Under the pieces are notes generated by a model. The model was given only the letters and a program-made list of their open reading frames with translations. It ran no database searches and had not been told where the DNA came from. A DNA stretch of 16,770 bases, from assembly GCA_038231615.1 (NCBI GenBank), contig JBBRLA010000111.1, forward strand, positions 1 through 16,770, written 5' to 3'. Made by a program: the position numbers and the translations under genes. Positions 14,228 to 16,770 of this stretch are shown one piece after another. This DNA comes from JBBRLA01 sp038231615 (GTDB lineage: Bacteria; Myxococcota_A; Polyangia; Palsa-1104; JAEUJZ01). Position 1 is the first letter of the stretch, and every line of letters starts with the position of its first letter.

Positions 14228-16300
14228 ATGATCAGCGCGTGTGCCGGTCTTTTTTTGCAGCTCGCCCTGGCCGTCGCGGCCGTCCCCCAGAAAGCGACGC
14301 CGACGGCACCTGCGCAGAAGCTGCCGCCGCCGGTCCTGGACACGGTCGGGGACATCGCCTTCGTACCCCTGTTGGCCGAGGGCTTCGCCGCGCTGCCCCT
14401 TCAGCAGAAGATCCTGGCCTATGAGCTGTCCGCTGCCGCCCGGGCCGGCGATCCGATCACCTACGATCAGCGAGGCAAGCACTTCCCTCTGATCCGCCGG
14501 GTGCTGGAGGAGCTGGTCACCCACCTGCCGGCGACCCTTCCGCTGAAAGAGCGGCGGCTTTTCACCGACTACCTGAAGCTGTTCTATGTCCATCACGGCT
14601 ACCACGGCCGCAACAGCCTGAAGTTCCTGCCCGAGTTCACCCCCGAGCAGCTCGAACGCACCTGCCTTTTGGCCCGCGTCGCCGGGGCGCGCTTCCCCGG
14701 AGTCACCACCCCCGCCGGGCTGAAGCAGCTTCTCGACAGCCTGCACCGACCCCTCTTCGATCCGGCCTACGAACCACAGTCGGTGGTCAAGCACCCGCCC
14801 GAGGGCATGGACATCCTTTCAGCCTCGGCGACCAACTATTATCCCGGCCTGACCCTGCGCGAGGTCGAGCGCGCCTTCACCCCACCCGGACGCGAACGTT
14901 ACCCGCTCAACTCCACGGTGGTCAAGGTGAAGGGCGGCGTCTCCGAGGAGGTCTGGCGCCTGGGCACCGCTGACGGCAACATCCCGCCGGGGCGCTACGC
15001 CGACGAGCTTTCCGGGGTGGTCGCGCACCTGGATGCGGCGGTGGGCCACGCTCTCCCGGGGGGAGATCAGCAAAAGGTCCTGCGCCAGCTCATCGCCTAC
15101 TTCCGCACTGGCGAACCCGAGGCCTTCCGTCACTACAACACGCTCTGGGTGAAGGACCGGTCGCCGGTGGACACCATCAACGGCTTCATCGAGACCTACA
15201 TGGACCCGCGGGCGGCCAAGGGCGAGTTCGAGGCAGTGGTCTTCGTCACCGACGAACCCCTGAGCCGGGTCATGCACCTTCTGGCGGACAACGCCCAGGC
15301 CTACGAGGACCACGCCCCCTACCTGTCGGCCTACCGCCGCACCGGCATCAAGACGCCCCAGGCCAACGCGGTCGCAGTGGTGACCGCCGGCGGCGGGGCC
15401 GACCCGATCTTGCCGCTGGGTATAAACTTGCCCAACGAACAGGCGCTGAAGCAGACCTACGGATCCAAATCGGTGCTGCTGGCCAACGTCATCGCCGCCA
15501 CCGATCGGGCGCTGGCGGAGCGCATCGCCGGAGAGTTTTCGTGTACCCCGGCGGAGGTGCCCCTTGCGCAGCGCCACGCCGCCGAGGCCTCGCGGCTGCT
15601 GATCTCAGCGCACGAGGTGCTGGGGCATGGATCGGGCAAGACCTCGCCCCGCCTGACCGGCGATCCGCGGCGCTACCTGAAGGAGTATTACTCGACCATC
15701 GAGGAGGCCCGCGCCGACCTGATGGCGCTGTGGAGCGTTTCCGACCCGATGACCGAGCAACTCCACGTCAGTTCGGGGCCGCAAGTGGCACAGGAGGCCT
15801 TCCGCGGCTACGTGCGCGGCGTGCTGGCATCGCTGCGCCGGGTGCCCCGGGGAAACAGCTTCGAGGAGGACCACGCCCGGGCCCGGCAGTTGGTGACGCA
15901 GTACCTGATTCAGAAGGTCGGCGCGGTGAAGATCCACGCGCGCGGCGGCAAGCGGGCCTACTGCATCGACGACTTCGCGGCGGCCAGGCGAGGGGTCGGC
16001 GAGCTGCTCGGAGAGCTGATGCGCATCAAGGCCGAGGGGGATTACGCCGCGGCCAAGACGCTGGTCGAGACCTACGGACGGACCTTCGAGCCGGACCTGC
16101 GCGACGAGGTGCTGCTCCGAGCGCGGGCGCTGAAGCTGCCGTCTCACCTGGCGATGGTGGCACCGGACCTGGTCCCGCTGCGAGACGCGGCGGGGAAAAT
16201 CACCGACGTGCTCCTGCGCTACCCACGGGACTTCCTGGGGCAGCGTCTGACCGAGGCGGCGGCGGCCATGCCAAAGGCGCCGATCCCCACCCCGCAGTGA
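14228..16300 (+). CDS. Exported dipeptidyl peptidase III (peptidase M49)
   Basis: The 690-residue protein starts at ATG 14228, preceded by GAAGGG at 6-nt spacing, and opens with a signal peptide (MISACAGLFLQLALAVAA). The M49 signatures are clear. HEVLGH (462-467) is the hexapeptide zinc motif (HELLGH in the classic enzymes). EEARAD (492-497) supplies the third ligand, expected E493. DTINGFIETYMDPRAAKGEFEAVV, read as two adjacent blocks, matches the conserved GFIETYxDP region. The enzyme removes dipeptides from peptide N-termini and should act in the periplasm or outside the cell. Length fits the family. The frame is open upstream to 14063, but that part overlaps the glycosyltransferase end and lacks a Shine-Dalgarno. 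The gene follows the glycosyltransferase by 79 nt. A small hairpin (TCCCG/CGGGA, 14178-14192) lies in that gap without a T tract. Confidence 0.93.
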   Translation: MISACAGLFLQLALAVAAVPQKATPTAPAQKLPPPVLDTVGDIAFVPLLAEGFAALPLQQKILAYELSAAARAGDPITYDQRGKHFPLIRRVLEELVTHLPATLPLKERRLFTDYLKLFYVHHGYHGRNSLKFLPEFTPEQLERTCLLARVAGARFPGVTTPAGLKQLLDSLHRPLFDPAYEPQSVVKHPPEGMDILSASATNYYPGLTLREVERAFTPPGRERYPLNSTVVKVKGGVSEEVWRLGTADGNIPPGRYADELSGVVAHLDAAVGHALPGGDQQKVLRQLIAYFRTGEPEAFRHYNTLWVKDRSPVDTINGFIETYMDPRAAKGEFEAVVFVTDEPLSRVMHLLADNAQAYEDHAPYLSAYRRTGIKTPQANAVAVVTAGGGADPILPLGINLPNEQALKQTYGSKSVLLANVIAATDRALAERIAGEFSCTPAEVPLAQRHAAEASRLLISAHEVLGHGSGKTSPRLTGDPRRYLKEYYSTIEEARADLMALWSVSDPMTEQLHVSSGPQVAQEAFRGYVRGVLASLRRVPRGNSFEEDHARARQLVTQYLIQKVGAVKIHARGGKRAYCIDDFAAARRGVGELLGELMRIKAEGDYAAAKTLVETYGRTFEPDLRDEVLLRARALKLPSHLAMVAPDLVPLRDAAGKITDVLLRYPRDFLGQRLTEAAAAMPKAPIPTPQ

Positions 16301-16317
16301 AGCGACCGGAAGGAACA

Positions 16318-16344
16318 ATGGCCCAACCAGTGCTCTTCGGGTGA
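16318..16344 (+). CDS. Possible 8-codon leader ORF with strong ribosome site
   Basis: GGAAGGA lies 3 nt before ATG 16318, which opens an eight-residue frame (MAQPVLFG) ending at TGA 16342-16344. The stop lies inside the first unit of the 23-bp tandem repeat. The Shine-Dalgarno match is better than that of most genes here, though its spacing is short. It may be a leader peptide for the downstream acyltransferase, the remnant of a gene start, or chance. It is not in frame with the acyltransferase. Confidence 0.3.
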   Translation: MAQPVLFG

Positions 16345-16380
16345 TCCGGCGCACGAGCTTCGGGTGATCCGGCGCACGAG
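16335..16380 (+). repeat. Two exact 23-bp tandem repeats
   Basis: The 23-bp unit at 16335-16357 (cttcgggtgatcc through gcacgag) is repeated exactly and without spacer at 16358-16380, and a further CT follows. It lies between the peptidase stop and the acyltransferase start. Perfect identity suggests a recent duplication or a paired binding site. Confidence 0.95.
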
Positions 16381-16399
16381 CTATGGCATGCTGGGGGCG

Positions 16400-16770
16400 A
16401 TGAAAGCCCGGGCGCTTTTCACCAGTCTCTTCATCATCGTCGTCTCCTCCTTCTGGAGCGCACTGGCGATCCTCCTTTTTCCCCTGTCCCCACGCGGTGG
16501 GCTCTTCCTGCTCTTCGCACGGATGTGGGCCCGGACCCTCTTCTACGTCGGCGGCATTCGTCTACAGACGCGGATCTGTCCCCAGCTCGACCCCCGCGCC
16601 CGCTATGTCTACCTCAGCAGCCACGAATCGCTGACCGACATTCTGGCTCTCTTCGCGGCGTTGCCCCAGCCGGTGGTGATGGTGGCCAAGAGATCGCTTC
16701 TCATTCTGCCCATCTTCAGTTGGGGGATGTGGCTGGCGGGCTTCGTCTTCATCAACCGCAAGGACCGCGC
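16400..16770 (+). CDS. PlsC-type acyltransferase, 3'-truncated by window end
   Basis: The frame from ATG 16400 stays open to the window edge (123 residues visible). A hydrophobic N-terminal segment (about 8-36, SLFIIVVSSFWSALAILLF) anchors it in the membrane. YLSSHESLTDIL contains the HX4D catalytic motif I of glycerolipid acyltransferases (PF01553), and GFVFINRKDR near the edge matches motif II. It probably acylates 1-acyl-glycerol-3-phosphate in phospholipid synthesis, although lineage-specific paralogues transfer to other lipids. An in-frame ATG at 16388 adds four residues (MLGA); GGGGG just before 16400 is a weak, very close ribosome site, so the exact start is open. The leader carries the tandem 23-bp repeats and the tiny ORF. 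Confidence 0.85.
   Translation, partial: MKARALFTSLFIIVVSSFWSALAILLFPLSPRGGLFLLFARMWARTLFYVGGIRLQTRICPQLDPRARYVYLSSHESLTDILALFAALPQPVVMVAKRSLLILPIFSWGMWLAGFVFINRKDR

Overview
This is a 16.8-kb, GC-rich bacterial window. Its gene content suggests a Gram-negative bacterium of the myxobacterial or former deltaproteobacterial kind: Sec-exported and lipid-anchored proteins, a large membrane sensor kinase, an FHA-domain membrane protein, a cytochrome-c-like protein with a single CxxCH motif, and several TPR or proline-rich envelope proteins. No marker gene fixes the taxon, so this is inference.

Left part (1-7280). A 5'-truncated plus-strand gene for a CxxCH protein converges on, and overlaps by 29 bp, a compact seven-gene minus-strand cluster. 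In transcription order the cluster encodes a UPF0104/LPG-synthase-TM-type membrane protein, a small single-pass membrane protein, an exported ABC-type substrate-binding protein, a HAMP-GAF-coiled-coil histidine kinase, a stand-alone receiver, an exported TPR protein with a C-terminal membrane anchor, and a lipoprotein. From the binding protein onward every junction is a stop/start overlap (one TGATG, two GTGA, one ATGA), so these five are almost certainly co-transcribed and translationally coupled. No ABC permease or ATPase is present, which suggests the binding protein serves as the kinase's periplasmic sensor.

Middle (7281-8550). There is a tRNA-Leu(CAG) gene with a possible promoter and a strong 13-bp terminator hairpin, a second terminator-like hairpin, and an unrecognised 220-aa protein gene. 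The end of that gene runs into a structured repeat element made of five 15-bp tandem units followed by a 118-nt long hairpin.

Right part (8550-16770). Five plus-strand genes follow: an exported vWA-like/TM/FHA protein, a two-domain peptidoglycan hydrolase without a signal peptide, a GT39/ArnT-like membrane glycosyltransferase, an exported dipeptidyl peptidase III (M49), and the start of a PlsC-type acyltransferase. Between the hydrolase and the glycosyltransferase lie a 139-bp IS66-like MITE (13-bp perfect terminal inverted repeats, 8-bp target duplication) and a second copy of the structured repeat element.

The most notable observations are: (1) the repeat element, whose two copies preserve a ~27-bp stem through two compensatory base-pair changes and each sit just upstream of a start codon; (2) the IS66-type MITE inserted at a stop codon; (3) the signal-less amidase/M23-like enzyme with a C-terminal region like that of injected peptidoglycan hydrolases; (4) the coupled binding-protein/kinase/receiver/TPR/lipoprotein operon.
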